DNA of 64,000 nucleotides from Planctomycetota bacterium (GCA_029558835.1 JAKQDH010000008.1:124001-188000), one strand, 5' to 3'; counted from the first letter of the stretch, positions 9,710 through 19,610 are shown. The notes: generated from the sequence alone by a model not told the origin. A program made the numbers and translations.

Positions 9710-9811
9710 GGGTGCCACGCGCTCACCGGCCAAAGGCAGGGGTGGGCATGTGGACCGAGCATCGAGACCTGCTCCCCCGCGGCTGCCGTCGCGGGGAAGC
9801 CTGGCACCCGG
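9710..9811 (-). repeat. Dispersed MITE-like repeat family B, copy 1
   Basis: About 100 bases with inverted ends (GGGTGCCACGC at the left, GCCTGGCACCC at the right) and an internal CCGCGGCTGCCGTCGCGG-type palindrome. Other copies are at 21207-21312, 53078-53180, 59709-59815 and 61026-61100. It occupies most of the gap between tRNA-Ala and the acyltransferase gene. Confidence 0.7.
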
Positions 9812-9831
9812 TGCGGGCTCCCGACGGTCGG

Positions 9832-10818
9832 TCAAATCCGGCTGAGCAGCCCCGGCTGCTGGTACCCGTATCCCTCCACCCGGGCGGCATAACGCTCGAT
9901 GGCCGCCCGGATATCGGCCTCGGCGTCCGTCACCTGTTCCGGGTCGAGCAGGGTATCCACCACCTCCAGCCGGTACCGGAACCCCGGCTCCGTGGCCAGG
10001 AAACCCTGCAGGATCGGCGCGCCGCAACGCAGGGCGATCTGCATCGGCCCCACGAGGAACTTCCGCTCCCCGCCGGACACCCGCACGGTGTGCGTCCGCA
10101 GGTTCGCGCGCCGCAGGTTCGTCACGTCCATCAGGCTCATCAGGATGCGCCCCTCGTGCAGGCAGCGGTAGATACGCCGGGGAAAGACATCGGCCGCCAG
10201 GATCGGCGGCACCTCGATGTCCGGGTGCAGACGCCGAAACTGCTGCTCCACGTACGCCCGCACCCCGCCCTCGTCGCGGTCGCGCACCACGGCGATCCGG
10301 TAGCCGGCCAGCACCAGCAGCGTGCCCACGGCATGATGGTCGCCGTGGTGGCTGAGCGCGAGGTACACGCCCCGCCTGCGTGCCAGGGCGGCCTCCAGCA
10401 GTTCCCGATTCGTGATGGTCAGCAAACCGACGACCTGGTCCCGTGGCAGCCGGGCAACCAGCAGGGAGAAGATCTTGGCGCAGCGGGTACGCTGAACGAA
10501 GAAACGTCCCTCCCGGCGCCGCTCGGCCGGCGTCGGCGGTCGGCCCAGCACCCGTTCCAGGGCCACGGCAAACCGCCGCCGTCGTTTGTAGTTGATGAGC
10601 CACTCGACCGAGCCGAACGCGCACCCGAAGCCATACACCCCCTTCAGGGTGAGCAGCCGGCAGATCCCCCAGAGCAGCCAATCCACTAGTGCGAAGGAGA
10701 GGTGCTGCCACCAACTCAGGGCCGGTTCCCGTGCTTCGGGTTGGGACACATCCTCGGCATTTCCTGCCGGGGGAGGAGGCTCGCTGGCCATCTCGGCGGC
10801 GTTCTGTTCGGTCTTCAT
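9832..10818 (-). CDS. LpxL/HtrB-like lysophospholipid/lipid A acyltransferase
   Basis: The 328-residue product matches the family that adds secondary acyl chains to lipid A at the inner face of the cytoplasmic membrane. It has an N-terminal hydrophobic segment (ALVDWLLWGICRLLTL) and the catalytic region RGVYLALSHHGDHHAVG. The usual family motif is H-x4-E; here the aligned acidic position appears to be His (HHGDHH), which is odd and may mark a divergent subfamily. Start taken at the ATG at 10818 because the upstream extension of the open frame overlaps the divergent hydrolase gene and looks artefactual. Implies an outer-membrane lipid A-type envelope. Confidence 0.78.
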   Translation of the reverse strand: MKTEQNAAEMASEPPPPAGNAEDVSQPEAREPALSWWQHLSFALVDWLLWGICRLLTLKGVYGFGCAFGSVEWLINYKRRRRFAVALERVLGRPPTPAERRREGRFFVQRTRCAKIFSLLVARLPRDQVVGLLTITNRELLEAALARRRGVYLALSHHGDHHAVGTLLVLAGYRIAVVRDRDEGGVRAYVEQQFRRLHPDIEVPPILAADVFPRRIYRCLHEGRILMSLMDVTNLRRANLRTHTVRVSGGERKFLVGPMQIALRCGAPILQGFLATEPGFRYRLEVVDTLLDPEQVTDAEADIRAAIERYAARVEGYGYQQPGLLSRI

Positions 10819-10950
10819 GGGCGGTGCGTCTGCTCCGAGCCCGCGCGGCGGTATCGGCCGCGCGCTGCGCGTCGTACCCGTACCAGTTACGCCAGGTACC
10901 GGCAAGGTGCCGGGCTTTGGCCTCTCTGGGCAACCCCGATCCGCCTGGGG

Positions 10951-10956
10951 TACACT
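10951..10956 (+). promoter_or_regulatory. -10-like TACACT close to the hydrolase start
   Basis: TACACT ends 7 bases before the ATG at 10964, with no Shine-Dalgarno in between. Suggests leaderless transcription from the divergent spacer at 10819-10963. Confidence 0.4.
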
Positions 10957-10963
10957 GCCCCGC

Positions 10964-11830
10964 ATGCTGAGCATTCCCCCGTTCGAACTGCACTCGATCG
11001 TCACCGGCACCCTTCGCCTGGACGGAGGGGCCATGTTCGGCGTCGTCCCCAAGGTTCTGTGGCGCAGCAAGGTGGACGTGGATGAGGACAATCGGATTCT
11101 GCTGGCCACGCGGACCCTGCTGGCCGTCAATCGAGCGGCGCGGCAGGTTATCATCGTGGAAACCGGCTGCGGCACCAAGTGGAAGACCGAGGCCAAGGAG
11201 CGTTTCGACGTGCGTTTCGACGCGGCGGCCGTCGATCGCGCCCTCGAGACCCACGGCTACCGGCGTGAGGACGTGACGGACGTGGTGATCACCCACCTGC
11301 ACTTCGACCACAACGGCGGGCTGACGGAGTGGGCGCAACAGCCCGGCGGGCCGACGCGGCTGAGTTTTCCGCGGGCCCGGCACTGGGTGCATCGCGGCCA
11401 CTGGGAGCACGCGGGGAAGCCGACGCCGCGGGACCGGGCATCCTTCCGGCAGGAGGATTTCGGCGTCCTCGCCGATTCTCCCCTCCTTCGGCTGGTAGAC
11501 GGCAACCCACCGCCACCTGCGCTCGAAGGCGTCGAGTGGTGGGTGACCCAGGGACACACCCCCTGTCAGTTGCTGCCGCTCTTCGGCACCGGGCCGCAGC
11601 GACTGCTGTTCGTCGGTGACACCATCCCGACCGTGAACCACCTTCCGGTTGCCTGGGTAATGGCGTACGACCAGCTTCCGGTAACCACCATGTCCGAGAA
11701 GCAGAGAATCTACGCCCAGTGCCACGGCAGCAGGCTGCTGCTGGCGTTCCCGCACGATCCCCAATACGCCGCGGTCGAGCTGGATCCAGGCACGGCTCAC
11801 CCGATCGTTGCCCGGAGCCTCGATATGTGA
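10964..11830 (+). CDS. Metallo-beta-lactamase-fold hydrolase
   Basis: The 288-residue product carries the zinc-binding signature THLHFDHNGG (residues about 107-116). Further ligands are GHTP (about 202) and FVGDTIP, with a final His near the C-terminus in AFPHDP. This is the fold of glyoxalase II, lactonases and related hydrolases; the HxHxDH form plus the length suggests the lactonase/phosphodiesterase-like branch, substrate unknown. The ATG at 10964 is the first plausible start and is preceded by TACACT. It is divergent from the acyltransferase gene. Confidence 0.85.
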   Translation: MLSIPPFELHSIVTGTLRLDGGAMFGVVPKVLWRSKVDVDEDNRILLATRTLLAVNRAARQVIIVETGCGTKWKTEAKERFDVRFDAAAVDRALETHGYRREDVTDVVITHLHFDHNGGLTEWAQQPGGPTRLSFPRARHWVHRGHWEHAGKPTPRDRASFRQEDFGVLADSPLLRLVDGNPPPPALEGVEWWVTQGHTPCQLLPLFGTGPQRLLFVGDTIPTVNHLPVAWVMAYDQLPVTTMSEKQRIYAQCHGSRLLLAFPHDPQYAAVELDPGTAHPIVARSLDM

Positions 11831-11879
11831 GCTGCGCCGGGCCGTGTTGCACAAGCCGCAGCCCCTCGAAACAACGCAA

Positions 11880-11926
11880 GCCGATCAGAGCCCGAGCCCG
11901 TCAGAGCCCGAGCGGAAGCGAAGGGG
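11880..11926 (+). repeat. Repeat family E unit (GAGCCCGAGCGGAAGCGA)
   Basis: One full and one partial copy of the short motif GAGCCCGAGCGGAAGCGA. The same unit recurs inside pdxA (22035-22110, three units), at 19535-19575 and at 23820-24022 (often inverted). Confidence 0.65.
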
Positions 11927-12083
11927 CCAGGCTGCGGACATGGCAGCGAGCGGTGAGAATCGCCAGCCGGAGTCGCCCACCTCTGAAGTCTGAGCGCTCG
12001 CGTGCACTCGGGTTTGGCTTCGCCCCGGGCCCGGCAACGCGCACCCCCGGCCCCGGTATCTACCCACCCCAAAGAAAAGACAA

Positions 12084-12108
12084 GAGCCCTCGCCGGTGGC
12101 AAGGGCTC
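12084..12108. terminator. Bidirectional intrinsic terminator
   Basis: A hairpin with arms GAGCCCTcGCC and GGCaAGGGCTC around a GGT loop, with one C/A mismatch. CCTTTT follows on the plus strand and a TTGTCTTTTCTTT-like stretch on the minus strand. It can end the message of the small membrane peptide on the minus strand and possibly the hydrolase message on the plus strand. Confidence 0.75.
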
Positions 12109-12169
12109 CTTTTCGCCGCCGGACCCTGGGGCCCGGCGGCCGTGTCTCAACTGTAGCTTGGACTGAGCT

Positions 12170-12253
12170 CTAGCCCAGGATGCCCGACAGCAGGTCAGGG
12201 AACAGAACCAGAACCGCCACCAAGCCGATGATCAACCACATCCACCAACCCAT
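12170..12253 (-). CDS. 27-residue single-span membrane peptide
   Basis: A short frame preceded by a near-ideal Shine-Dalgarno: GGAGG at 12261-12265, 7 bases before the ATG. The peptide is MGWWMWLIIGLV followed by AVLVLFPDLLSGILG. It is almost entirely hydrophobic, with Trp residues at the N-terminal interface and one Asp, so a single membrane helix is predicted. It is followed 62 bases later by an intrinsic terminator (12084-12108), so it has the parts of a free-standing gene. I do not recognise a family; role unknown. Could be a membrane-stress peptide, a toxin-like peptide or a partner subunit. Confidence 0.72.
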   Translation of the reverse strand: MGWWMWLIIGLVAVLVLFPDLLSGILG

Positions 12254-12265
12254 AACAGATCCTCC

Positions 12266-13052
12266 GTAACAAAGAGAAGACGATGGTCTAACCGCAACCA
12301 TCCGAGATGAGCCTAGCCTGCGGGCCGGGAACCCCCCGGCGGAGGCTCGTGCCCGCCACGGCTGACCTGGGTGACCCTAATGGTCCTGTCCCCGGCCGAG
12401 CCACCGCCCTGCTCATCGTTCTGACCCAAACGCACACGGACCGCCCGTGCGTCGTTTTTGTTGATTCCCGCCGCTCGGTGAGCGGATTCTCTTCCGGCGC
12501 CGACCTCCGGCTGGCATCTCGGTACCGGCCTCGGGTGGCAACACCTTGCACCGAATCTGATTCGTGAGTTCTCACGGGAGGCCCAGCGCCCAAGCCCCCT
12601 CAAGCTCGACTCCGTTGCGCGCCGCCAACGCAAGCCGCTTTAGGCCCATATCGGGCACCCGCGCCACGCGACGTTAACCTTTCTGGGCATCCTGGAATGC
12701 CTCTCCAGGCACCCCTGCAGGTGACGGTCGCCGCGTCCGCCAGATTGGGGGGGAACCATATTACCCCCCGCAACCCATGTCAAGCCTCCGCGCCAAAGAT
12801 TCTCAAAAAAACAACGGTCACCCCGCGCCTCCCAGCAACCGTCGGCGGTAAGATACCCACCCGGACCCGCGTGTCAAGTGGTCCGGCCGGGACACGTTTC
12901 GACGGCGGCGCCGCATGCTGTCGCACCATCGCAACGACCCGAGCGCTATGCTGTAACTCGCTGTAATGCATAAGGTTAGGAAACACGTCACGCGTGCGCC
13001 GTGTCCTCCTCCGGTTGACCCCGGCGCCCGGAGTCGTGGTGTTTCGGTATCC
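12266..13052. other. Long intergenic region upstream of rho, nothing recognised
   Basis: About 790 bases with no convincing gene. No consensus blocks of RNase P RNA, tmRNA, SRP RNA or a riboswitch were seen by eye. It must hold the promoter of the 27-residue peptide (minus) and probably the rho promoter and leader (plus); bacterial rho is often autoregulated through its leader. Confidence 0.35.
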
Positions 13053-14195
13053 ATGATGTCAGGTAAAACACAGACTTGCACGGGGGTGTTCGAGCCCGAC
13101 GAGAAGGGCGGCGGCCACCTGCGCAGCGCGGCGGACAACTACGAGGCCCGGTCCGACGACCCTCGGCTCGCGGCGCGACAGTGCCACGACTGGCACCTGA
13201 TCGGCGGCGAGAGCGTCGTAGCCCAAGTAGGCGCCGGTGACAGCCGTGCCGGCGGACGTGGCCGAGAGGTGGTCGGCATCGAGACCATCGACGATCGCAG
13301 CCTTGATGAGCACTTCGAGACACCGGCATTCGAGACGCTCACGCCGATCGAACCCCGCGTGCCGATGCGCTTCGAGACCCCGGGCGGACCGGCGACGATG
13401 CGCGTCCTGGACCTGATGACACCGATTGGCTTCGGGCAACGCGGCCTCATCGCCGCTCCGCCGCGTACGGGAAAGACCATTCTCTTGCAGCAGATGGCCG
13501 ACGGCGCCGCCCACAACCACCCCGACCTGCATCTGCTCATGCTGCTGATCGATGAGCGCCCCGAGGAAGTCACCGAAATGCGCCGCCGCATCCGGGGAGA
13601 GGTGATTGCCAGCAGCAACGACCAGCGCATCGAAAGCCATGTCCGCGTCGCCCGGCTCATCATCGCCCGGGCCAAACGCCTGGTGGAAACCGGGCGTCAT
13701 GTCCTGGTGCTGCTCGACTCGCTGACCAGGCTGGGACGGGCCTTCAACGCCTTCATTCGCGGCAGCGGTCGCATCATGTCCGGTGGGCTGGACATCCGGG
13801 CACTCACCGAGCCGAAGGCGGTGTTCGGGGCCGCACGCAACCTCGAACACGGCGGCTCCTTGACCATGATCGCCTCCGCGCTGATCGAGACGGGCAGCCG
13901 GATGGACGACGTCATCTTCAGTGAGTTCAAGGGCACCGGGAACATGGAGATCATGCTGTCGCGGGAGCTGGCCAACCGGCGTGTCTGGCCGGCGATCGAT
14001 CTGGACGCCTCCGGCACCCGCCGGGAGGAGTTGCTCCTGAGTCCGGACGCCTTGACCGTCACGCGGCACCTGCGACGGACGCTCGCGGGTCGCAACCCGG
14101 AGCGGGCCATGCAGGCTCTGCTCGATGCGCTCACCCGCTACCCGGACAACGCGGCGTTCGTCCGTGCCTCCGCGGCCCAGCCGCCCAGGTTGTAG
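13053..14195 (+). CDS. rho: Transcription termination factor Rho, short N-terminus
   Basis: The hexameric RNA helicase that terminates transcription. It has a reduced RNA-binding cold-shock-like domain (GVFEPDEKGGGHLRSAADNY, about residues 8-27), Walker A APPRTGKT, the strongly conserved LLIDERPEEVTEMRR, Walker B VLVLLDSLTRLGRAFN, Q-loop/R-loop region FGAARN and the FKGTGNMEIMLSR block. The motor domain is complete. At about 380 residues it is shorter than E. coli Rho (419) because the N-terminal helical Rho_N subdomain is missing. Walker A has RTGKT where most Rho proteins have KAGKT. Two adjacent ATGs (13053, 13056) are candidate starts without a clear Shine-Dalgarno. Could be the sole Rho or a shortened paralogue. 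Confidence 0.92.
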   Translation: MMSGKTQTCTGVFEPDEKGGGHLRSAADNYEARSDDPRLAARQCHDWHLIGGESVVAQVGAGDSRAGGRGREVVGIETIDDRSLDEHFETPAFETLTPIEPRVPMRFETPGGPATMRVLDLMTPIGFGQRGLIAAPPRTGKTILLQQMADGAAHNHPDLHLLMLLIDERPEEVTEMRRRIRGEVIASSNDQRIESHVRVARLIIARAKRLVETGRHVLVLLDSLTRLGRAFNAFIRGSGRIMSGGLDIRALTEPKAVFGAARNLEHGGSLTMIASALIETGSRMDDVIFSEFKGTGNMEIMLSRELANRRVWPAIDLDASGTRREELLLSPDALTVTRHLRRTLAGRNPERAMQALLDALTRYPDNAAFVRASAAQPPRL

Positions 14196-14227
14196 CTTGT
14201 GCGGCCGGTGGGGCGACTCCGCCAGCC

Positions 14228-14296
14228 GCCCCGTAGGGCGGGTTCCACCCGCCGCGTCGCGATTGGCCCCCCGGGGGACAAAGCCCGCCCGACCCC
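14228..14296. repeat. Dispersed palindromic repeat family F, copy 1
   Basis: A unit starting GTAGGGCGGGTTCCACCCGC and ending in a complement-like AAAGCCCGCCC block. A second copy follows at 14322-14392 and a third lies at 17884-17957. Confidence 0.75.
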
Positions 14297-14321
14297 CGGC
14301 GTTTTGCCCGTGCACGACCCA

Positions 14322-14392
14322 CGTAGGGCCGGTTCCACCCGCCGCGTCGCGATCGGCCCCCCGGCGGGCAAGGCCCGCCCTACGAGGGTTAC
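14322..14392. repeat. Dispersed palindromic repeat family F, copy 2
   Basis: Near-identical to copy 1 and in tandem with it: begins GTAGGGCCGGTTCCACCCGC and ends GGCAAGGCCCGCCCTAC, so the outer ends are inverted repeats. It sits between rho and the rpsO promoter. Confidence 0.75.
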
Positions 14393-14423
14393 ACCGCCTC
14401 CGCGGGCGCGGCCGGAACGCCTC

Positions 14424-14452
14424 TTGCGTTGCGAGACCGAACCCGTTACATT
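14424..14452 (+). promoter_or_regulatory. Sigma-70 type promoter of rpsO
   Basis: TTGCGT at 14424-14429, a 17-base spacer and TACATT at 14447-14452. Predicted start about 14459, leaving a leader of roughly 105 bases before rpsO, long enough for the S15 autoregulatory structures known in several bacteria. Confidence 0.6.
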
Positions 14453-14566
14453 CCCCCAACAGCGAGAAAGACGAGAGCGTAGGACGTTGGAGTTTAGTTT
14501 CACTGTAGGACGGGACTGGTGTTCACGGGTATTCGTGATCGGCCGGTCAAAACGGATTCAGCCACC

Positions 14567-14836
14567 ATGACGATGACGAGTGAATCGAAGACGGGCATCA
14601 TCCAGACGCATCGGACCCACGAACGCGACACGGGCTCGCCTGAAGTCCAGATCGCGCTGCTGACGGGGCGAATCCGTGAACTTACCGAGCATCTGAAGAA
14701 CAACAAGAAGGACCACTCCGCGCGGCGCGGCCTCTTGAAGATGGTCGGGCGGCGCTCGAGCCTGCTGAAGTACCTGACGGGCTGCGACCGGACGCGATAC
14801 CGCAAGATCGTGACCGAGCTTGGCCTGCGCAAGTAG
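14567..14836 (+). CDS. rpsO: Ribosomal protein uS15
   Basis: Primary 16S rRNA-binding protein of the small subunit. With the start at 14567 the product is exactly 89 residues, the usual bacterial length. It shows the conserved core [16 protein letters not shown], the [17 protein letters not shown] block and the C-terminal LGLRK. An open extension upstream to 14519 is not supported by family length. No strong Shine-Dalgarno precedes the ATG. Located directly upstream of pnp, the classic rpsO-pnp arrangement. Confidence 0.95.
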   Translation: MTMTSESKTGIIQTHRTHERDTGSPEVQIALLTGRIRELTEHLKNNKKDHSARRGLLKMVGRRSSLLKYLTGCDRTRYRKIVTELGLRK

Positions 14837-15058
14837 GGCAGCAGCCTGCATTCAACGTCGGAACCTCTCGCTTGGCCATACGCAGTACCCCCGGGGTAGT
14901 GGGGTGGGGTTGTAGACTGTCTGGGCCTTCGCGCCGACCCCTGGTGGCAGGCGGAGCGAGACCGGGCGGCGGCCCACTTCCGAAGACGTGCGAGAACCCG
15001 TGGGGGACGGTGACGGTTCGCACGACAATCAGACGCCACGCGAGGCAACACAACCAAG

Positions 15059-17161
15059 ATGGACTTGACGGTAGTAGAACGACAGATCGGACGCCACACG
15101 CTGCGCATCGAGACGGGGAGGTTCGCCCGGCAGGCGGCCGGAGCCGTGGTGGTTCGCTATGCGGACACGGTGGTTCTGGGGGCGGCGCTGACGGGTCCGC
15201 CGCGGGAGGGGGTCGATTTCTTCCCCCTCACCGTGGATTACCGGGAGAAGACGTATGCCGCGGGCAAGTTCCCCGGCGGGTTCTTCAAGCGCGAGACCCG
15301 GCCGAGCAACAAGGAAATCCTCACCATGCGGATGATCGACCGGCCCGTGCGCCCGTTGTTTCCCGACGGGTACAAGGACGAGGTGTTGATCCAGACGATG
15401 GTGCTGGCGACGGACCAGGAGAACGATCCGGACATCCTGGCGATGGTCGCGGCCTCGGCCGCCCTGAGCGTGTCCCAGATTCCCTTCGAGGGGCCCTTGG
15501 GCGCGGTGCGGGTGGGTTACCTGGATGGACAGTACGTACTGAACCCCACGCTTGGAGAACTGGAATACAGCAGTCTGGAGATGGTGCTTTCCGGCCATCG
15601 GGAAGCGATCAACATGATCGAGGTCCGCGCCTCGGAGGTTTCCGAGGACGTGGTGATCGGCGGCATCGAGTTCGGTTACCAGGCGATCCGCCAGATCTGC
15701 GAGATGATTGAGGAATTGCAGCAGCGGGCGGGGAAGGAGAAGACCTGGACGCCCCCGCCCCCCACGGATGACCTGGAGAAGGAACTGCGCAAGGAATACG
15801 CCGCCCGGCTGAAGGCTGTCCGCCAGGTTCCCGGCAAGCAGGAGCGCTATGCCGCCCAGAACGAGGTCTTCGAGGCGGCCAAGGCCCAGTACCTGGTTGA
15901 AGGGGACCCCGGCAGTAAGGCCCGCTGGAACACCGTGCGCGAGCTGCTCGACCGGATCGACGGCGAGCTGCTGGCGGAGATGGTGGTCAGGAAGAAACAG
16001 CGTCCCGACGGTCGCGGCGCGCACGACATCCGCCCGCTGGAGTGTGAAGTCGGCCTGCTGCCGCGGGTGCACGGGTCGGCCGTCTTTCAGCGCGGCGAAA
16101 CGCAGTCGCTGTGCGTGGTGACGCTGGGCACCGGGCGCGACGAGCAGATCGTCGACGGGCTGACCGAGGAGTACAGCAAGAAGTTCATGCTGCACTACAA
16201 CTTCCCGCCCCTGTGCACGGGGGAGATCAAGCGCATCGGGGCGGCCAGTCGGCGCGAGATCGGCCACGGCGCCCTCGCGGAAAAATCGCTGGAATCGGTG
16301 TTGCCCGCGCCGGAGAAATTCCCCTACACCATTCGACTGGTCTCGGAAGTCCTGGAATCGAACGGGTCGAGTTCGATGGCTTCCGTGTGCGGCGGGTGTC
16401 TGGCGCTGATGGACGCGGGCGTGCCCATCAAGCAGCCGGTGGCCGGCATCTCGATCGGCTGGTTCCAGTGCGACGGCAAGGACCAGCTTGTGGTGGACAT
16501 CCTCGGGGAGGAGGACCATCACGGCCTGATGGACTTCAAGGTGGCCGGCACCCAGCGCGGCGTCACCGGCGTGCAGCTTGACCTGAAGGCGCGCGGGCTG
16601 CCGCAGCGGCTGATCCCGGATATCTTCCAGCTCGCCCGCGAGGCACGCTTGCAGATTCTTCGCACGATGCTCACCTGCCTGGGGGCGCCCCGCAAGCAGA
16701 TCAGCGACTACGCCCCGCGCATCCTCACCATCAAGATCGACCCGGAGAAGATCGGCAAGGTGATCGGTCCGGGCGGCAAGGGGATCAAGGCGATCGAGGC
16801 GGAGACCAAGGCCACCATCGACATCGAGGAGGACGGCACGATCATGGTCTGCTGCATCGACATGGAGCGGGCGCAGCGGGCGGTGGAGATGATCGAGGCG
16901 GTGACGGCCGAGGTGAAGCTCGGGAAGATCTACAAGGGCCGCGTGGTCAGCATTAAGGACTTCGGGGCGTTCATCGAGATCGGTCCGGGACAGGAGGGCC
17001 TCTGCCACATCAGCGAACTGGACACCGGCTACGTCAAGTCGGTCGATAGCGTGCTGAAGTTTGGTGACGAGGTGCGGGTGAAGGTCATCGCCATCGACGA
17101 CCAGGGGCGCGTCAAGCTGTCGCGCAAGGCCGCCATGATGGAAGAGGGCGCGCCGGTGTGA
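15059..17161 (+). CDS. pnp: Polynucleotide phosphorylase
   Basis: The 700-residue product is a 3'-to-5' phosphorolytic exoribonuclease used in RNA decay. It has two RNase PH-like domains (first about 10-215, with KRETRPSNKEILTMRMIDRP; second about 315-545, with FMLHYNFPP and GEI), then a KH domain (IGKVIGPGGKGIKAI, about residue 563) and an S1 domain (KIYKGRVVSIKDFGAFIEI, about 622-640). All expected domains are present and length is normal. It lies 222 bases after rpsO in the same orientation. The start at 15059 has no strong Shine-Dalgarno but matches where family similarity begins. Confidence 0.97.
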   Translation: MDLTVVERQIGRHTLRIETGRFARQAAGAVVVRYADTVVLGAALTGPPREGVDFFPLTVDYREKTYAAGKFPGGFFKRETRPSNKEILTMRMIDRPVRPLFPDGYKDEVLIQTMVLATDQENDPDILAMVAASAALSVSQIPFEGPLGAVRVGYLDGQYVLNPTLGELEYSSLEMVLSGHREAINMIEVRASEVSEDVVIGGIEFGYQAIRQICEMIEELQQRAGKEKTWTPPPPTDDLEKELRKEYAARLKAVRQVPGKQERYAAQNEVFEAAKAQYLVEGDPGSKARWNTVRELLDRIDGELLAEMVVRKKQRPDGRGAHDIRPLECEVGLLPRVHGSAVFQRGETQSLCVVTLGTGRDEQIVDGLTEEYSKKFMLHYNFPPLCTGEIKRIGAASRREIGHGALAEKSLESVLPAPEKFPYTIRLVSEVLESNGSSSMASVCGGCLALMDAGVPIKQPVAGISIGWFQCDGKDQLVVDILGEEDHHGLMDFKVAGTQRGVTGVQLDLKARGLPQRLIPDIFQLAREARLQILRTMLTCLGAPRKQISDYAPRILTIKIDPEKIGKVIGPGGKGIKAIEAETKATIDIEEDGTIMVCCIDMERAQRAVEMIEAVTAEVKLGKIYKGRVVSIKDFGAFIEIGPGQEGLCHISELDTGYVKSVDSVLKFGDEVRVKVIAIDDQGRVKLSRKAAMMEEGAPV

Positions 17162-17176
17162 CGTGGGAGCGGGGAA

Positions 17177-17887
17177 ATGGCTCCTGACCCCTTGTCCGGG
17201 GAGGACCCCCGTACCATCGCCGAGTTGACGGAACTGGCGGGCGGGTTGGCGCATGAGCTGCGCAACCCGCTCTCCACCCTGATGATCAACCTCAAGTTGC
17301 TGGCGGAGGACTTGCAGGACCCGGCCGCCGCGCCGCAGGACGTGCGCCGCCGGGCCCTGCTGCGGGTGGGAGTGCTCACCCAGGAGGCCCAGCGGCTCCA
17401 GACGCTGTTCGATGAGTTCCTGCAGGTCAGCACGCCGTGTCAGCCCCAACGGCAGGAAGTCGACGTGCGGGCGGTGCTGCGGCGCCTGGCGCTGTTCGTG
17501 GAGCCGCTGGCACGCCGCGACGGCATCGAACTGCGGCTGGATGACGACGCGACGCCGGTCCGCTGCCTGGCCGACGAGAACCTGCTGAGCCGGACGCTAC
17601 TTAACATCGCGCTCAACGGCCTCCAGGCCATGCCTGAGGGCGGTACCCTGCACCTGCGGGCGCGGGCAGAGGGCGACGACGTCACGATCGAGTTCGCCGA
17701 TACGGGCGTCGGCATTCTCCCGGAGCACCGGGACCGCATCTTCCGTCCGTTTTTCTCCACCAAGCCCGGGGGGACGGGCCTGGGCCTGTCCATCTGCAAC
17801 CGCATCGTTCGGGCCCACGGCGGCACGTTGACGTTCGCCAGCACGCCCGGGGAAGGCACCACGTTCACGATCACCCTGCCATCGTAG
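17177..17887 (+). CDS. Cytoplasmic sensor histidine kinase without a sensor domain
   Basis: The 236-residue product has only the two transmitter modules. HisKA has the H-box LAGGLAHELRNPLSTL (phospho-acceptor His26). The HATPase_c domain has N-box LLNIALNGLQAM, G1 DTGVGI, F-box FRPFFSTK and G2 GGTGLGLSICNRIV. No input or membrane domain is present, as in NtrB/AtoS-like minimal kinases that are controlled by partner proteins. It starts 16 bases after pnp and is followed, across a family F repeat, by an NtrC-type regulator at 18027 that is its likely partner. Confidence 0.9.
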   Translation: MAPDPLSGEDPRTIAELTELAGGLAHELRNPLSTLMINLKLLAEDLQDPAAAPQDVRRRALLRVGVLTQEAQRLQTLFDEFLQVSTPCQPQRQEVDVRAVLRRLALFVEPLARRDGIELRLDDDATPVRCLADENLLSRTLLNIALNGLQAMPEGGTLHLRARAEGDDVTIEFADTGVGILPEHRDRIFRPFFSTKPGGTGLGLSICNRIVRAHGGTLTFASTPGEGTTFTITLPS

Positions 17888-17957
17888 GGGGGTTCCACCC
17901 GCCGGTCGTGATCGCCCCCCCCCCGGGGCGGGCGGAGCCCGCCCTACGCCGCCGGCG
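17884..17957. repeat. Dispersed palindromic repeat family F, copy 3
   Basis: Begins GTAGGGGGGTTCCACCCGCC and ends GCGGAGCCCGCCCTACG, with inverted outer ends. It starts at the stop codon of the histidine kinase gene and separates it from its likely response regulator. Confidence 0.72.
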
Positions 17958-18011
17958 CCGGCGGCATGCCCAGCGATGGGCGCCGGACGCTGACGTAGCC
18001 GAGGGTTCGAT

Positions 18012-18017
18012 TACAAT
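18012..18017 (+). promoter_or_regulatory. -10-like TACAAT before the NtrC-type gene
   Basis: TACAAT ends 9 bases before the ATG at 18027, with CTGACG at 17990-17995 as a possible -35 (16-base spacer). The regulator may therefore be transcribed separately from the kinase, as a nearly leaderless message. Confidence 0.45.
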
Positions 18018-18026
18018 GCTCCGGTC

Positions 18027-19403
<1,377 letters not shown>

Positions 19404-19534
19404 GGCTCGGAGACGGAAGTCGCTGGCCGGAGCATCGCCCTTGGGGAGTGGAGGCGGGTCGCTCACGCGCTGCCGCGGGGGCCGGAGACCGAAAGGGTGC
19501 CGTTCGGATTTGCTCGGGCCGGGATCGTGAGTCT

Positions 19535-19575
19535 GCCCCTCGCTTCCGCTCGGGCTCGGATGGAGGCGCGGATGG
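19535..19575 (-). repeat. Repeat family E unit, inverted
   Basis: Contains CTTCCGCTCGGGCTCGGA, the reverse complement of the family E unit, in the spacer between the response regulator and the CPBP-like gene. Confidence 0.6.
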
Positions 19576-19610
19576 TGAGGTAAGGGACGGAGGTAGGTGG
19601 AGATCGCGGC

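Noticed and set aside
9653..11854. A 733-codon minus-strand frame overlapping the acyltransferase and hydrolase genes
   Set aside because: In a different frame from the real acyltransferase, and it crosses two genes and a repeat.
15029..17449. An 806-codon open frame antisense to pnp
   Set aside because: Antisense shadow of a universally conserved gene.
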